Of a stretch of 64,000 nucleotides of DNA, positions 23,145 to 31,511 are shown one piece after another; the stretch's first letter is position 1, and the number at the start of each line of letters is the position of its first letter. The stretch lies in contig JAIYAU010000049.1 in the NCBI GenBank assembly GCA_027488865.1, positions 1 through 64,000 on the forward strand, read 5' to 3'. A program made the position numbers and the translations under genes. The notes below the pieces were generated by a model. It saw only the letters and a program-made list of their open reading frames with translations. It did no database searches and had not been told where the DNA came from. The stretch is from Cytophagaceae bacterium. Lineage in GTDB: Bacteria > Bacteroidota > Bacteroidia > Cytophagales > UBA9547.

Positions 23145-23576
23145 ATGGATAGTTTTTCGATTTACACTAGTCAAAGTAATCTAAGCAAATTGTTTGTTGG
23201 TTATCTGGAAGAAAGTAATTTTTCTGAAATAAATAAAATAATATTCAGTGAGGATTTTAATTTGTATTCTATAGTTGGTAATTTTAAAGATCATTTTGGA
23301 AAACATCAGTATGTTGTTTTATATGAGTTAGGTGCTGTAGAAATGGATCAAATTAATGATGGAAACCTGAAGTATAATAATTATCAAGAGTTCTATTATT
23401 TATTTTTAATTGACTACAATCTTAATAAATCTTTTGAACTTTTATTGTTTGTTTTAGGTGCGTTAATAAGTTTCATCAAAATCACTTTAAATTCTAGTGA
23501 TTTTTATTTTGAAGATGACGTTTCTGGAAGATTTTATGTTCTAGATGAATTTAAGACTTCATATTTAAAACAGTAA
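23145..23576 (+). CDS. Hypothetical protein
   Basis: The 143-residue protein is rich in aromatic residues and Asp/Asn. It has a hydrophobic segment near 98-118 (SFELLLFVLGALISFIKITL) that might be a membrane helix or a core helix. There is no signal peptide. No family is recognised. It lies between element 4 and the TPR gene, with its own start 47 bp after the element. Confidence 0.55.
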   Translation: MDSFSIYTSQSNLSKLFVGYLEESNFSEINKIIFSEDFNLYSIVGNFKDHFGKHQYVVLYELGAVEMDQINDGNLKYNNYQEFYYLFLIDYNLNKSFELLLFVLGALISFIKITLNSSDFYFEDDVSGRFYVLDEFKTSYLKQ

Positions 23577-23705
23577 CAATTTAAGATATCTTCCAGCCAT
23601 AAAAGGGTTAATGCTTCCCTGCAATCATTGATTATTTGATAAACTTAAAAAGTTTTGTACGTTTGGAAGGAAAAATGTTTTTTTTAAAAATATTCTAAAT
23701 TCTCA

Positions 23706-24677
23706 ATGGGGTTGTTCAACTTTTTCAAGAAAACAAACACTTCAAAGCTCGATAATAATATTTCTGACGAGCAACGTTTTGAAGTTGAGTTTTTAGCAAC
23801 CATCCCAAGGTATCTCTCCATTCCCAAAGCCCAAGTAGAATATGAAATACGCAGCGAACAAAGCAATCGATTGCTTTTAATGGCAGAGGCTTTTCCCGAG
23901 CAATTTGACGCTTGGAAAACCGCAGTAACAATTGCAGAAAAGCGAAGAATTATTTATGCTGCCTTGGACGATAAATTCCTTACTCAATTGGAGTTATGGC
24001 AAGTTATGGAGCGATTCACCAAAGATTGTTCTCCAGAAAAAGCACTTTTAATTGCATCAGAAAATTCAACCATAAATGATATGGTAAGTGCGGACTATTG
24101 GGCTTCGCTTGCAAATGCAAACTTCATTTTAACAAATTATTCTCAGGCAGAAGCCAACTCATTTAAAGCATTGGAAATTGACCCTACCAATAAAAGAGGC
24201 AAAATTGCGTTGGCTGATATCTATCATATTAATGAAAAGTACAACGAAGCTCATGAAATTTATAACAAAATCCTTGAGAAAGAGCTAGGATTTAATAAAA
24301 AGAAGAATTTAAACATCAGTGAATTAGTAGGTTTTGACGCCGATATTTTAAATTCCCCAATTTATGCTTATAGTTGGTTTACTAATGATACCCAAATAGA
24401 CCAAGATACTTGGAAGATTGCCTACGAGGAGGATTTTTATTACAGCCCGCATTTTCGTTTCCAATACGCCCACTATCTTCTGCGAATAAATGAGAAAAAA
24501 AGGTGCTTTTTAGAGTTACTTGACCTCAGTGATGAAATGCCATGGTTCAAAGACGGTGTATTGAATGCATACAACCTCATACACCAATTTAGATTAGAAG
24601 ATCAACTTGAAGATGACAAGGCTAGACTACAGAAATTAATACAACAAAATAACTGGTCAGATCCTAAATTACAATAA
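23706..24677 (+). CDS. TPR-containing protein
   Basis: The 323-residue protein starts MGLFNFFKK, a motif common in small cytoplasmic accessory proteins. Residues about 130-200 contain tetratricopeptide units (SADYWASLANANFILTNYSQAEANSFKALEIDP and RGKIALADIYHINEKYNEAHEIYNKILEKE). The rest is helical and unassigned. TPRs bind partner proteins; the partner is unknown. There is no signal peptide. Confidence 0.75.
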   Translation: MGLFNFFKKTNTSKLDNNISDEQRFEVEFLATIPRYLSIPKAQVEYEIRSEQSNRLLLMAEAFPEQFDAWKTAVTIAEKRRIIYAALDDKFLTQLELWQVMERFTKDCSPEKALLIASENSTINDMVSADYWASLANANFILTNYSQAEANSFKALEIDPTNKRGKIALADIYHINEKYNEAHEIYNKILEKELGFNKKKNLNISELVGFDADILNSPIYAYSWFTNDTQIDQDTWKIAYEEDFYYSPHFRFQYAHYLLRINEKKRCFLELLDLSDEMPWFKDGVLNAYNLIHQFRLEDQLEDDKARLQKLIQQNNWSDPKLQ

Positions 24678-24748
24678 TGAGTTCTGTTTTCATATTCATT
24701 AACTAGAAAGTTCGTTTTATGTAATTGTTATAGGAAATATTCAAATGA

Positions 24749-25075
24749 TCAAACCAGTTTTAGAAAGTTATCCTCAAGCTTTACGTTAAAATTTATCTCT
24801 GCTTTGAGTGCTTTGAAAACTTTTAAAACGGTGTCTATCGTTGCACTGTTGGCACTGCTTTCAAGTTTCGAAATTTGAGACTTTTGCACACCAACAAGTT
24901 TGCCAAGTTCTTCTTGTGTCAAGTGGCGTTCTTGTCTTGCAGCTTTGATCATTTTCCCCAAAACGTCCATTCGCAGTTCATACTCGTACTCATCACGATC
25001 CGACGTTCCAACTTTGCCGATATACTTGTCTTTCATTTCGGCAAGTGAGTAGGTTTTAATTTCTTTAGTTGCCAT
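24749..25075 (-). CDS. HigA-type antitoxin, XRE family
   Basis: The 108-residue protein has an N-terminal toxin-binding part (LAEMKDKYIGKVGTSDRDEYEYELRMDVLG). A standard XRE helix-turn-helix (RHLTQEELGKLVGVQKSQISKLE, about 52-74) and a C-terminal strand (LKAEINFNVKLED) follow. It is encoded directly after a RelE/HigB-like toxin on the minus strand, with four bases between the toxin stop and its ATG. This is the HigBA order (toxin first). The toxin carries an in-frame stop, so the antitoxin may now be an orphan. It probably still binds the dyad at 25455-25472. Confidence 0.88.
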   Translation of the reverse strand: MATKEIKTYSLAEMKDKYIGKVGTSDRDEYEYELRMDVLGKMIKAARQERHLTQEELGKLVGVQKSQISKLESSANSATIDTVLKVFKALKAEINFNVKLEDNFLKLV

Positions 25076-25079
25076 GTAG

Positions 25080-25421
25080 TTACTTTTTCTGTTTGTTGTT
25101 GAAATAGTTTTCTTTTAATCTTACAGCTCGGTCAATTTGGTTTATTGGCACTTTATCAACTTTCTTTATAAAACCGTGGGTCGCAATAACCAATGTTTCT
25201 TTGTTATCAGTCTTATCCCAAAATGCAAGAAGTCTAATTTGAAGACCTGCATATTTTGTCCGAAACTCCCAAATATCATTCTAAAGTTTCTTTAAAAGCT
25301 TTGGATCATTGGTTTGCTCAGCAAGGTCAATATTATAAAATATTTTTTTAATAGCCTTAGAATCAAGTTCGGAAATAAACTTCTTTGCTTCTTCTAAAAA
25401 CCTCGTTTCGAAATACTTCAA
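25080..25421 (-). pseudogene. HigB/Gp49-like toxin with in-frame amber codon
   Basis: Read on the minus strand from TTG 25421, the frame gives LKYFETRFLEEAKKFISELD, then NIDLAEQTNDPKLLKKL, an amber stop (TAG, 25283-25281, codon 47), and continues in frame with NDIWEFRTKYAGLQIRLLAFWD and TLVIATHGFIKKVDKVP to TAA at 25080. The whole, 113 residues, is the typical phage Gp49-like HigB toxin. Only the nonsense codon breaks it, with no frameshift. An active toxin would need suppression or a restart, and no in-frame ATG/GTG restart is near. A sequencing error is possible. Confidence 0.85.
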
Positions 25422-25454
25422 TTAAAATTTACAAACGACATAAAGTTAAGCATT

Positions 25455-25472
25455 GTTTCTATATTTAGAAAC
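25455..25472. promoter_or_regulatory. Dyad upstream of the toxin-antitoxin module
   Basis: GTTTCTATATTTAGAAAC contains the arms GTTTCTA and TAGAAAC, fully complementary, around a four-base centre. It lies 34 bp upstream of the toxin start on the minus strand, the usual place for a HigA autoregulatory operator. Confidence 0.5.
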
Positions 25473-25814
25473 TAAAGTTTAAAAAGTCCTATTTTGGTCA
25501 GTCTGATAAAATGACCAAAATGCCTCAAGCCATCAACGATCCAAACCTCCTAGTTATTGATAATTGGCATCCTACTTCAAAAGTTTGATACTCATATAAA
25601 AAGCTAAGACGCCATTCTAGAAATACTAGCCAAGTTGTAACAACAAATAAAATATTTCTCAACTTTTCTTGTGTATAAATAGAATAGTTGTACCTTAGTT
25701 TCAGAATTGTGTTTAAGCATAATTTACGTCTAGATGCGATACTTTTAATAGTAACCAATAGATTTTAACGTCGAAAGCGGAAAGTTTCATTTCAAGAATA
25801 TAGATAGCATAAAG
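25473..25814. other. Intergenic stretch with one hairpin
   Basis: The stretch contains a ten-base-pair hairpin, ATTTTGGTCA (25491-25500) with TGACCAAAAT (25512-25521). The short frame that starts inside the hairpin (25 codons, 25511-25588) has no support. The rest should hold the promoter of the gene at 25815. Confidence 0.5.
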
Positions 25815-26297
25815 ATGTCAAAAATTAATATTATTTTCTTCTTATCAATAAATTTCTTGTTTGTAGGCTTTGTTCATGCACAAGAATCTCCAGTAGCAGC
25901 TGGTGGTACGGCAACAGGAACAGGAGGAACAGTTGATTATAGCGTAGGCCAGGTGGTTTATTCAACGTATACCGGCAATAATAGCTATATCATTCAAGGT
26001 GTTCAACAGCCTTATGAAATATCAAGGGTTTTGGGAGTTGAAAACCAAGAAATTGGTTTAGATATTCAAGTTTACCCTAACCCAACTACCAACCATTTAA
26101 CTTTAAATTCTGGCGAAGCTAAACTTTCAAGTCCTACTTACCATTTAGTTGACAACTTTGGAAAAGTAATTGAAATTAAAAAAATGATAAATCCATTAGA
26201 GACTATAATTATGGAAAATTTGCCAAGTGCTACCTACTTTTTAAAAGTACTAAATGGCAGTGTTGAAGTTAAAATATTTAAAATCGTTAAAAATTAA
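25815..26297 (+). CDS. Small secreted protein with T9SS type A sorting domain
   Basis: The 160-residue protein has a signal peptide (IIFFLSINFLFVGFVHAQ). A short Gly/Thr-rich module follows (AAGGTATGTGGTVDYSVGQVVY), ending IIQGVQQPYEI. A T9SS type A C-terminal domain then starts near residue 88 (IQVYPNPTTNHLTLNSGE), with YHLVDNFGKVIE and ATYFLKVLNGSVEVKIFKIVK. The sorting domain is cleaved after export and the module is attached or released at the cell surface. The VGQVVY...GVQQPYEI module recurs in many Bacteroidota surface proteins. It precedes the collagen-like gene by 6 bp. Confidence 0.9.
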   Translation: MSKINIIFFLSINFLFVGFVHAQESPVAAGGTATGTGGTVDYSVGQVVYSTYTGNNSYIIQGVQQPYEISRVLGVENQEIGLDIQVYPNPTTNHLTLNSGEAKLSSPTYHLVDNFGKVIEIKKMINPLETIIMENLPSATYFLKVLNGSVEVKIFKIVKN

Positions 26298-26303
26298 AAC
26301 AAT

Positions 26304-27758
26304 ATGAAGAAAATTTACTTTTTACTGGCTAGTTTGCTTATCACAGCAAATATTTGGGCACAAGCTCCTCAAAAGATGAGCTATCAAGCTGTTATTCGAA
26401 ATTCAAATAACACCCTTGTTACCTCTACTTCTGTTGGCATAAGAATAAGCGTTGTACAGGGTACTTCAACTGGCACAGTAGTTTATAGCGAAACTCAAGT
26501 CACAAGCACTAACTCCAATGGGTTGGTAAGTTTAGAAATTGGAACTGGAACACCGATAACAGGAACTTTTGCTGGTATTAATTGGGCAACCGGTCCATAT
26601 TTTATTAAAACTGAAACAGATCCAACTGGTGGAACAAATTATACCATAACGGGTGGAAGTGAATTAAACAGCGTTCCTTATGCATTATTTAGTGCTAATG
26701 GCACACCTGGCCCAGCAGGACCAAAAGGAAATGACGGAGCAGCAGGGCCTAAAGGTGATGTTGGTCTAGCAGGACCAAAAGGAGATATTGGATTAACGGG
26801 ACCGAAAGGAGATGTTGGTTTAACTGGACCAAAAGGAGATATTGGATTAACAGGACCTAAAGGAGATGTTGGAGCAGCAGGACCTAAAGGAGATGTTGGA
26901 GCAACAGGACCTAAAGGAGATGTTGGAGCAACAGGACCCAAAGGAGATATTGGATTAACTGGACCAAAAGGAGATGTTGGAGCAGCAGGGCCTAAAGGAG
27001 ATATTGGTTTAACTGGATCAAAAGGAGATGTTGGATTAACAGGACCAAAAGGAGATATTGGTTTAACAGGGCCAAAAGGAGACATTGGATTAACAGGACC
27101 CAAAGGAGATGTTGGAGCAGCAGGGCCTAAAGGAGATATTGGATTAACAGGACCAAAAGGAGATATTGGTTTAACAGGACCAAAAGGAGATGTTGGAGCA
27201 GCAGGGCCAAAAGGAGATGTTGGTGCACAAGGCCCAATAGGATTAACTGGTCCATCAGGATTAGCCTCTGTAGCTGGTACTACAGGCCAAATATTAAGTT
27301 ATAATAATAATAACTGGGTTGCCACGGATATCACCCGTACTACCAGCTCAGTAGGTGGAAATGTTGCTGTAAATAACCTTCAACCCTATTTGGTTCTTAA
27401 TTATCAAATTTGCCTCTATGGGCTTTATCCTTCTAGAAATGGCGATGGTGATTACATAGGTGAAATCATGTTAAGTGGGTTCAATTTTGAATCACGTAAC
27501 TATGCTTTTTGTAACGGTCAATTAATTTCGATTGCACAAAATACTGCACTTTTTACGCTTTTAGGAACTCAGTTTGGTGGTAATGGTCAGACTACATTTG
27601 GATTGCCTGATTTAAGAGGTAGGGTAGCCATGCACTTCGGCCAAGGACCAGGTTTAAGTAGCTATACACTTGGGCAATCTAGCGGTACTGAAACAAACAC
27701 GTTAACTATAAGTAATTTGCCTGCTCATACGCACACTATTACTTTAACTCCGCGTTAA
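26304..27758 (+). CDS. Secreted collagen-like protein with tail-collar domain
   Basis: The 484-residue protein has a signal peptide (LLASLLITANIWAQ). An N-terminal beta domain (MSYQAVIRNSNNTLV, SLEIGTGT; about 25-130) is common to Bacteroidota fibre-like proteins. A collagen-like Gly-X-Y tract runs over about residues 133-319, mainly GPKGDVGLT/GPKGDIGLT variants. The C-terminal domain resembles the phage tail-collar/microcystin-dependent (Mdp) family (GEIMLSGFNFESRNYAFCNGQLISIAQN, then LGTQFGGNGQTTFGLPDLRGR and LPAHTHT). No T9SS sorting domain is seen, and the protein ends soon after the AHTHT motif. Its stop overlaps the next start (TAATG). It is probably a trimeric surface fibre. Confidence 0.88.
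   Translation: MKKIYFLLASLLITANIWAQAPQKMSYQAVIRNSNNTLVTSTSVGIRISVVQGTSTGTVVYSETQVTSTNSNGLVSLEIGTGTPITGTFAGINWATGPYFIKTETDPTGGTNYTITGGSELNSVPYALFSANGTPGPAGPKGNDGAAGPKGDVGLAGPKGDIGLTGPKGDVGLTGPKGDIGLTGPKGDVGAAGPKGDVGATGPKGDVGATGPKGDIGLTGPKGDVGAAGPKGDIGLTGSKGDVGLTGPKGDIGLTGPKGDIGLTGPKGDVGAAGPKGDIGLTGPKGDIGLTGPKGDVGAAGPKGDVGAQGPIGLTGPSGLASVAGTTGQILSYNNNNWVATDITRTTSSVGGNVAVNNLQPYLVLNYQICLYGLYPSRNGDGDYIGEIMLSGFNFESRNYAFCNGQLISIAQNTALFTLLGTQFGGNGQTTFGLPDLRGRVAMHFGQGPGLSSYTLGQSSGTETNTLTISNLPAHTHTITLTPR
26721..27222 (+). repeat. 27-bp coding repeats of the collagen tract
   Basis: Units of about 27 bp encoding nine residues of the type GPKGD(V/I)G(L/A)(T/A) are repeated in tandem about 18 times. Synonymous differences are few. 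Such arrays change length by slippage, so the number of units probably varies between strains. Confidence 0.85.
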
Positions 27759-29485
27759 TGAACTGTAAAAAACAAATACGCTCAATTGTAGCTATCTGTT
27801 TTGTTTGTTCTCTCATTTTAAAGCCTGTAGCTTATGCTTCAGGCTTTTTAAGTTTTAACAATACTTCAGATAGTACAACAATTACTAATTATTTAAAAAT
27901 AATTGGTTCTAGAAAAATCATTACATCAAAAATACCTAAGTCCCCTATCATCATCGCAATCGTAGATGATGGTTTTAATATTACAGCCCCAGAACTAGCT
28001 GCGTTTATCTATACCAATCCTAAAGAAAGCATCAATACATTTGACGATGACGCCAACGGATTTAAAGATGATTATGCTGGTTGGGATATTTCTGATAACG
28101 ACAATAACTTGGTACCAGTAAAAGCTAAAATGGATACGTATTATCACGGTACCTATATTTTTGGCATTGTTGCGAATATTTTATTGGATTGTTATGGAGA
28201 CAATGCGTCTAAATATTTTAAAATCCTTCCAGTAAAAGCATTAGGTGATCAAGCTGCCAACACTTATCTTATTGACGGATACAAAGGAATTGATTATGCC
28301 GTAAACATGGGCGCACAGATTATATGTTGCGCATGGGGTAGCAATGTGTTAAAACCAGAGGATGAGAAAATCATCCATAAGGCGATCCAACTAAACAGTT
28401 GTATTATCGCTTCTGCCGGCAATTTTAATAATTCATTACCTTATTATCCAGCTGGTTTACATGGCGTTACAGCGGTTGCGGCCACTTCCAATGATTTCAT
28501 AAAAACACCCATTTCAAATTACGGACAATTTGTTTCTGTTTCTGCACCTGGTGAAAAAATTGCAGGAACGTATATTAAAGACAATATGAAGTCAGTTATT
28601 CAAGATGGAACATCTCCATCCGCATCAATAGTTACAGCCATAGCAGCTATCATCAAATTTCATTTTCCTAAAAAAGGCAGTTTGGAGATAGATGAGCTGT
28701 TGAAATTAACGTCAATCTCCATAGATAGTTTAAACCCCTCCTACCAAGGACACATAGGCGCAGGAAATGTGTCTTTGGGAAATGTGATAGATATCATTGA
28801 AGGAAAAAAAACTTATAAATCACCAGATAGTAAAAAGCATAAAGGGTATATAGCATTCTCCAAAAATAAGCCCAATAAATGGTCCATAAAACCCGAAGTT
28901 AACGGGGTGAGTATGGATTTTAGCATTGCTAACTTTAAAGGAAACCCCGCTGATGCAGTATTTAAATTTTATGTACAGGGAAAACCCTCGATTGAAGTAA
29001 AATTAGTCGATTGGATCAAAACGAATAAAATAAACATTGATAGCAGAACTACGGATATTGAATTTAAAAGGAATAAAGCCACTAAAGTAGAAGGGTTTAT
29101 TAAATATGACATCGTGCCCTTGGACTCTACTAAAATGTATTGCGGTTCAAAAATCACTTTAACAGAATTAACAGATAGCATAAGTGATGGTAGCGGTGAA
29201 TTTAACTATAGTAACAATTGTGATTGTAGATGGATCATATCTGTAACCGAAGGATATAGGATAGACATTACCTTTACTGAATTAGACACCCAACCGCAAA
29301 TAGACAATGTCTATCTCTATGATGGTGAATATGCCATTCCAGAATATGCCATAGCGAGATTTAGCGGCCCTGACCTTCCTCCGCACGTAGTATCAAGGAC
29401 AAATAAGGTGTTAGTGTGGTTTTTGTCTGATAAAAAAACCACAGGTAAAGGTTGGAAGCTAAAATACAAGGCAGTGAAGATGTAA
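27758..29485 (+). CDS. Secreted subtilisin-family (S8) serine protease with CUB domain
   Basis: The 575-residue protein has a signal peptide (VAICFVCSLILKPVAYASG) and an S8 domain. The catalytic residues fit Asp70 (IIAIVDDGF), His130 (YYHGTYIFGIV), Asn222 (ASAGNFNN) and Ser286 (QDGTSPSAS). A linker domain follows, and the last roughly 115 residues form a CUB domain (CGSKITLTE, CDCRWIISV, ITFTELDTQ, NVYLYDGE, VVSRTNKVLVWFLSD, GWKLKYKAV). CUB domains bind proteins or glycans through calcium. No T9SS sorting domain is visible. The start overlaps the collagen-like gene stop (TAATG), so the two are made together, perhaps to process one another at the surface. Confidence 0.9.
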   Translation: MNCKKQIRSIVAICFVCSLILKPVAYASGFLSFNNTSDSTTITNYLKIIGSRKIITSKIPKSPIIIAIVDDGFNITAPELAAFIYTNPKESINTFDDDANGFKDDYAGWDISDNDNNLVPVKAKMDTYYHGTYIFGIVANILLDCYGDNASKYFKILPVKALGDQAANTYLIDGYKGIDYAVNMGAQIICCAWGSNVLKPEDEKIIHKAIQLNSCIIASAGNFNNSLPYYPAGLHGVTAVAATSNDFIKTPISNYGQFVSVSAPGEKIAGTYIKDNMKSVIQDGTSPSASIVTAIAAIIKFHFPKKGSLEIDELLKLTSISIDSLNPSYQGHIGAGNVSLGNVIDIIEGKKTYKSPDSKKHKGYIAFSKNKPNKWSIKPEVNGVSMDFSIANFKGNPADAVFKFYVQGKPSIEVKLVDWIKTNKINIDSRTTDIEFKRNKATKVEGFIKYDIVPLDSTKMYCGSKITLTELTDSISDGSGEFNYSNNCDCRWIISVTEGYRIDITFTELDTQPQIDNVYLYDGEYAIPEYAIARFSGPDLPPHVVSRTNKVLVWFLSDKKTTGKGWKLKYKAVKM

Positions 29486-29530
29486 ATTTCTCATTCTTCT
29501 ATTTTTCATGAAAGCGATTATCTATCAAAA

Positions 29531-30097
29531 GTGGCTAAAATATATTTTTATGGATTCCTTTTCGCAATTATAATTGGTAATCTGAATTGCCAAAGTAAAT
29601 CTGAATTGTCAGATTTTGGCACTAATGATAAACCATTTGAACAACAAAAGGACAGTTGTTTCTTTTGCTGTTCTGAACTAAATGACCAATTTGCTCGTGC
29701 GATTCAAGATGAACCCAAGGTTTTGTTAAGCAAATATTTCATTAATCTAGACACTGCTTTTTTAAATGTGGATGAAGATGAAGTATTGGATAGTGTATTT
29801 TGTGTTTGTACAGATTCAATTGAATTTCAAGTATCTAGGTACAAAGATGTTTTTAATCTTGATTATATATGTTTGACTGCTAAAAATATCAAGATTATTA
29901 AAAATATTGAAATTGGAAAAACTTCTCGTTTAGACTTTTTAAATGTTGCTGGCATAGATAGTTGTAGAAAATCTAAAGTTTATAGTTTTGAACCCATGTC
30001 TTCATTTTGCAGCTCAGACTACTATTTTAAAAACAACATACTTGATCAAATTATATTTAAAACTAATGTTCTCCATGAAATAAGGAGTTGTAAATAA
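29531..30097 (+). CDS. Cysteine-rich lipoprotein of unknown function
   Basis: The 188-residue protein starts at GTG 29531; no in-frame ATG gives the signal peptide (YGFLFAIIIGNLNC, lipid Cys20). The mature part has many Cys, with the motifs CFFCC near 43-47, VFCVC near 89-93 and a pair near the C-terminus, which may form disulfides or bind metal. No family is recognised. It lies 45 bp after the subtilase stop, possibly in the same transcript. Confidence 0.65.
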   Translation: MAKIYFYGFLFAIIIGNLNCQSKSELSDFGTNDKPFEQQKDSCFFCCSELNDQFARAIQDEPKVLLSKYFINLDTAFLNVDEDEVLDSVFCVCTDSIEFQVSRYKDVFNLDYICLTAKNIKIIKNIEIGKTSRLDFLNVAGIDSCRKSKVYSFEPMSSFCSSDYYFKNNILDQIIFKTNVLHEIRSCK

Positions 30098-30171
30098 ATA
30101 TATTTAAGCAACGGAAATAAGTTAAGCTTATGAAATAAATATTTTTTCCAAAAAAGGGTTTTTTCTTATAA

Positions 30172-30336
30172 TCCCCATGTCACCCCAAGCTTAACACACT
30201 TCTCAATTTAACATCTATCCATATTTCAATACTAGTTTATATTCCTTAATTAAATTACTTTTAATCCAACAATGTTAAGCATTTGAAAGTGTTGGGTGAG
30301 CGAAAAAAATGTTAAGTTAGGAAACCTGCCAGGATG
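30172..30336 (+). repeat. REP-related element 5 (diverged)
   Basis: Its core (30213-30300) follows the 80-bp core of elements 1 and 4 with scattered changes: TTCCTTAATTAAATTACTTT is kept, and so is GCATTTGAAAGTGTTGGG. The ends read CTTAACA (left) and TGTTAAG (right), where elements 1 and 4 have CTGACA and TATCAG/TGTCAG. The two ends have therefore changed together and stayed complementary. The element runs into the upstream part of the next open frame. Confidence 0.7.
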
Positions 30337-30403
30337 GAAAAGTTTTAAAAATAAAGACAATAACCGCTTACTGCGAGATATTAACGAACATAACAAAGAG
30401 ATT

Positions 30404-31333
30404 GTGAGACAATTTATCATCATAATTACATTTACTCTATTTTATCTAATTGGATTTGCCCAGAAATCAGATTCATTAACATTCACAGAATTGAAAAAAT
30501 CTGGTTTTGAAATTAGTAATGAAATATCGGATTTTCCATTTGCACGATTTAATACCACATCAACAAAAGCATTTTTGGCAACCAGAGAATCACAAGATTC
30601 ATATGAGATTTCTTTGCTTTTTTTAAAAAGGGATTCACTTTATCAAAAAGCTTTGTATTTAGAAATTAAATATGATATTGATTTTAAATGTGTAAATCCT
30701 ATTGTGACTTATTCCGACGGATTTTTAAAACTAGAATGTAGATGGATGAAAGGGATAATGTTTATAACAAAATTAAATACTGCTAACAATGAACTGACTT
30801 TCAGTGAAAGTTATCAATACGATTTAAATGATGAAGTTTATTCAAAAGCAGAAAAATCTATGAAAAAAGATGACCCTATTTCATTTTGCGAGGCATATTT
30901 GGGTGCTCAATATTATACAGACCTAAACTTTAGGATCAAAGAAAGTTTAGAATGGGCTCATAAAAAGGCATTGAAATACTTCCAAAATAAAGAATATAAG
31001 AAAGCTGCTTCCATCATGCTTGAGATGGAGCAGCGATGTTCTATTTCGATGGATTTATATGACTTCATGGGAAATGAATTTATAAAAATTTGGAGTAATG
31101 TGACCCTCTTCTATTTAAAAGCTGAAATGTATCCTCAATGCGGAGAATTAGCAAAACGATTAATTGAAATTGACCCAACCAATGTTGGCGTTTATTTACA
31201 ATATGGTGACGCACTTTTTAAACTTCAAAAAATTAATGAGTGTAAATTAATATATAATAAATACATTGATATAATGACAACTCAAGGTAATAAAACTAAA
31301 ATACCATCAAGAGTTTATGAAAGACTAAAATAG
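30404..31333 (+). CDS. Secreted TPR-like protein
   Basis: From GTG 30404 the protein has 309 residues with a signal peptide (FIIIITFTLFYLIGFAQ). An open frame to GTG 30296 exists, but its first part reads through repeat element 5. The start is therefore uncertain, and a non-ATG start is assumed because no ATG fits. The C-terminal half has TPR-like helical pairs (ALKYFQNKEYKKAASIMLEMEQRCS, CGELAKRLIEIDPTNVGVYLQYGDALFKLQKINECKLIYNKYI). Function is unknown. Confidence 0.6.
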   Translation: MRQFIIIITFTLFYLIGFAQKSDSLTFTELKKSGFEISNEISDFPFARFNTTSTKAFLATRESQDSYEISLLFLKRDSLYQKALYLEIKYDIDFKCVNPIVTYSDGFLKLECRWMKGIMFITKLNTANNELTFSESYQYDLNDEVYSKAEKSMKKDDPISFCEAYLGAQYYTDLNFRIKESLEWAHKKALKYFQNKEYKKAASIMLEMEQRCSISMDLYDFMGNEFIKIWSNVTLFYLKAEMYPQCGELAKRLIEIDPTNVGVYLQYGDALFKLQKINECKLIYNKYIDIMTTQGNKTKIPSRVYERLK

Positions 31334-31511
31334 TTACGTTTTGTAATTGAGAGTGCTTATTCAGAAAAGAGGCTACTGGTCGGGAATGTTCAAATTACTA
31401 TTTTTGAATATATTGACTTGTGTTTATATTGTACATTGGTGGAATAAACGCAAGAGTGATATAAATACAGATATTGTTAGAAGGCTTTGATGAAATTTAT
31501 TTTAAAAATCT

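Noticed and set aside
25525-25758. 77-codon minus-strand frame before the T9SS gene
   Set aside because: No recognisable domain, no ribosome binding or promoter context, and the DNA is ordinary AT-rich intergenic sequence.
26678-27103. Long minus-strand frame rich in Pro, opposite the collagen tract
   Set aside because: It is the mirror of the GPKGD repeats; periodic codons keep the opposite strand open. No start context or family.
26721-27222. Possible CRISPR-like array
   Set aside because: The regular repeats are coding 27-bp collagen units in frame with no variable spacers; no cas genes exist in the window.
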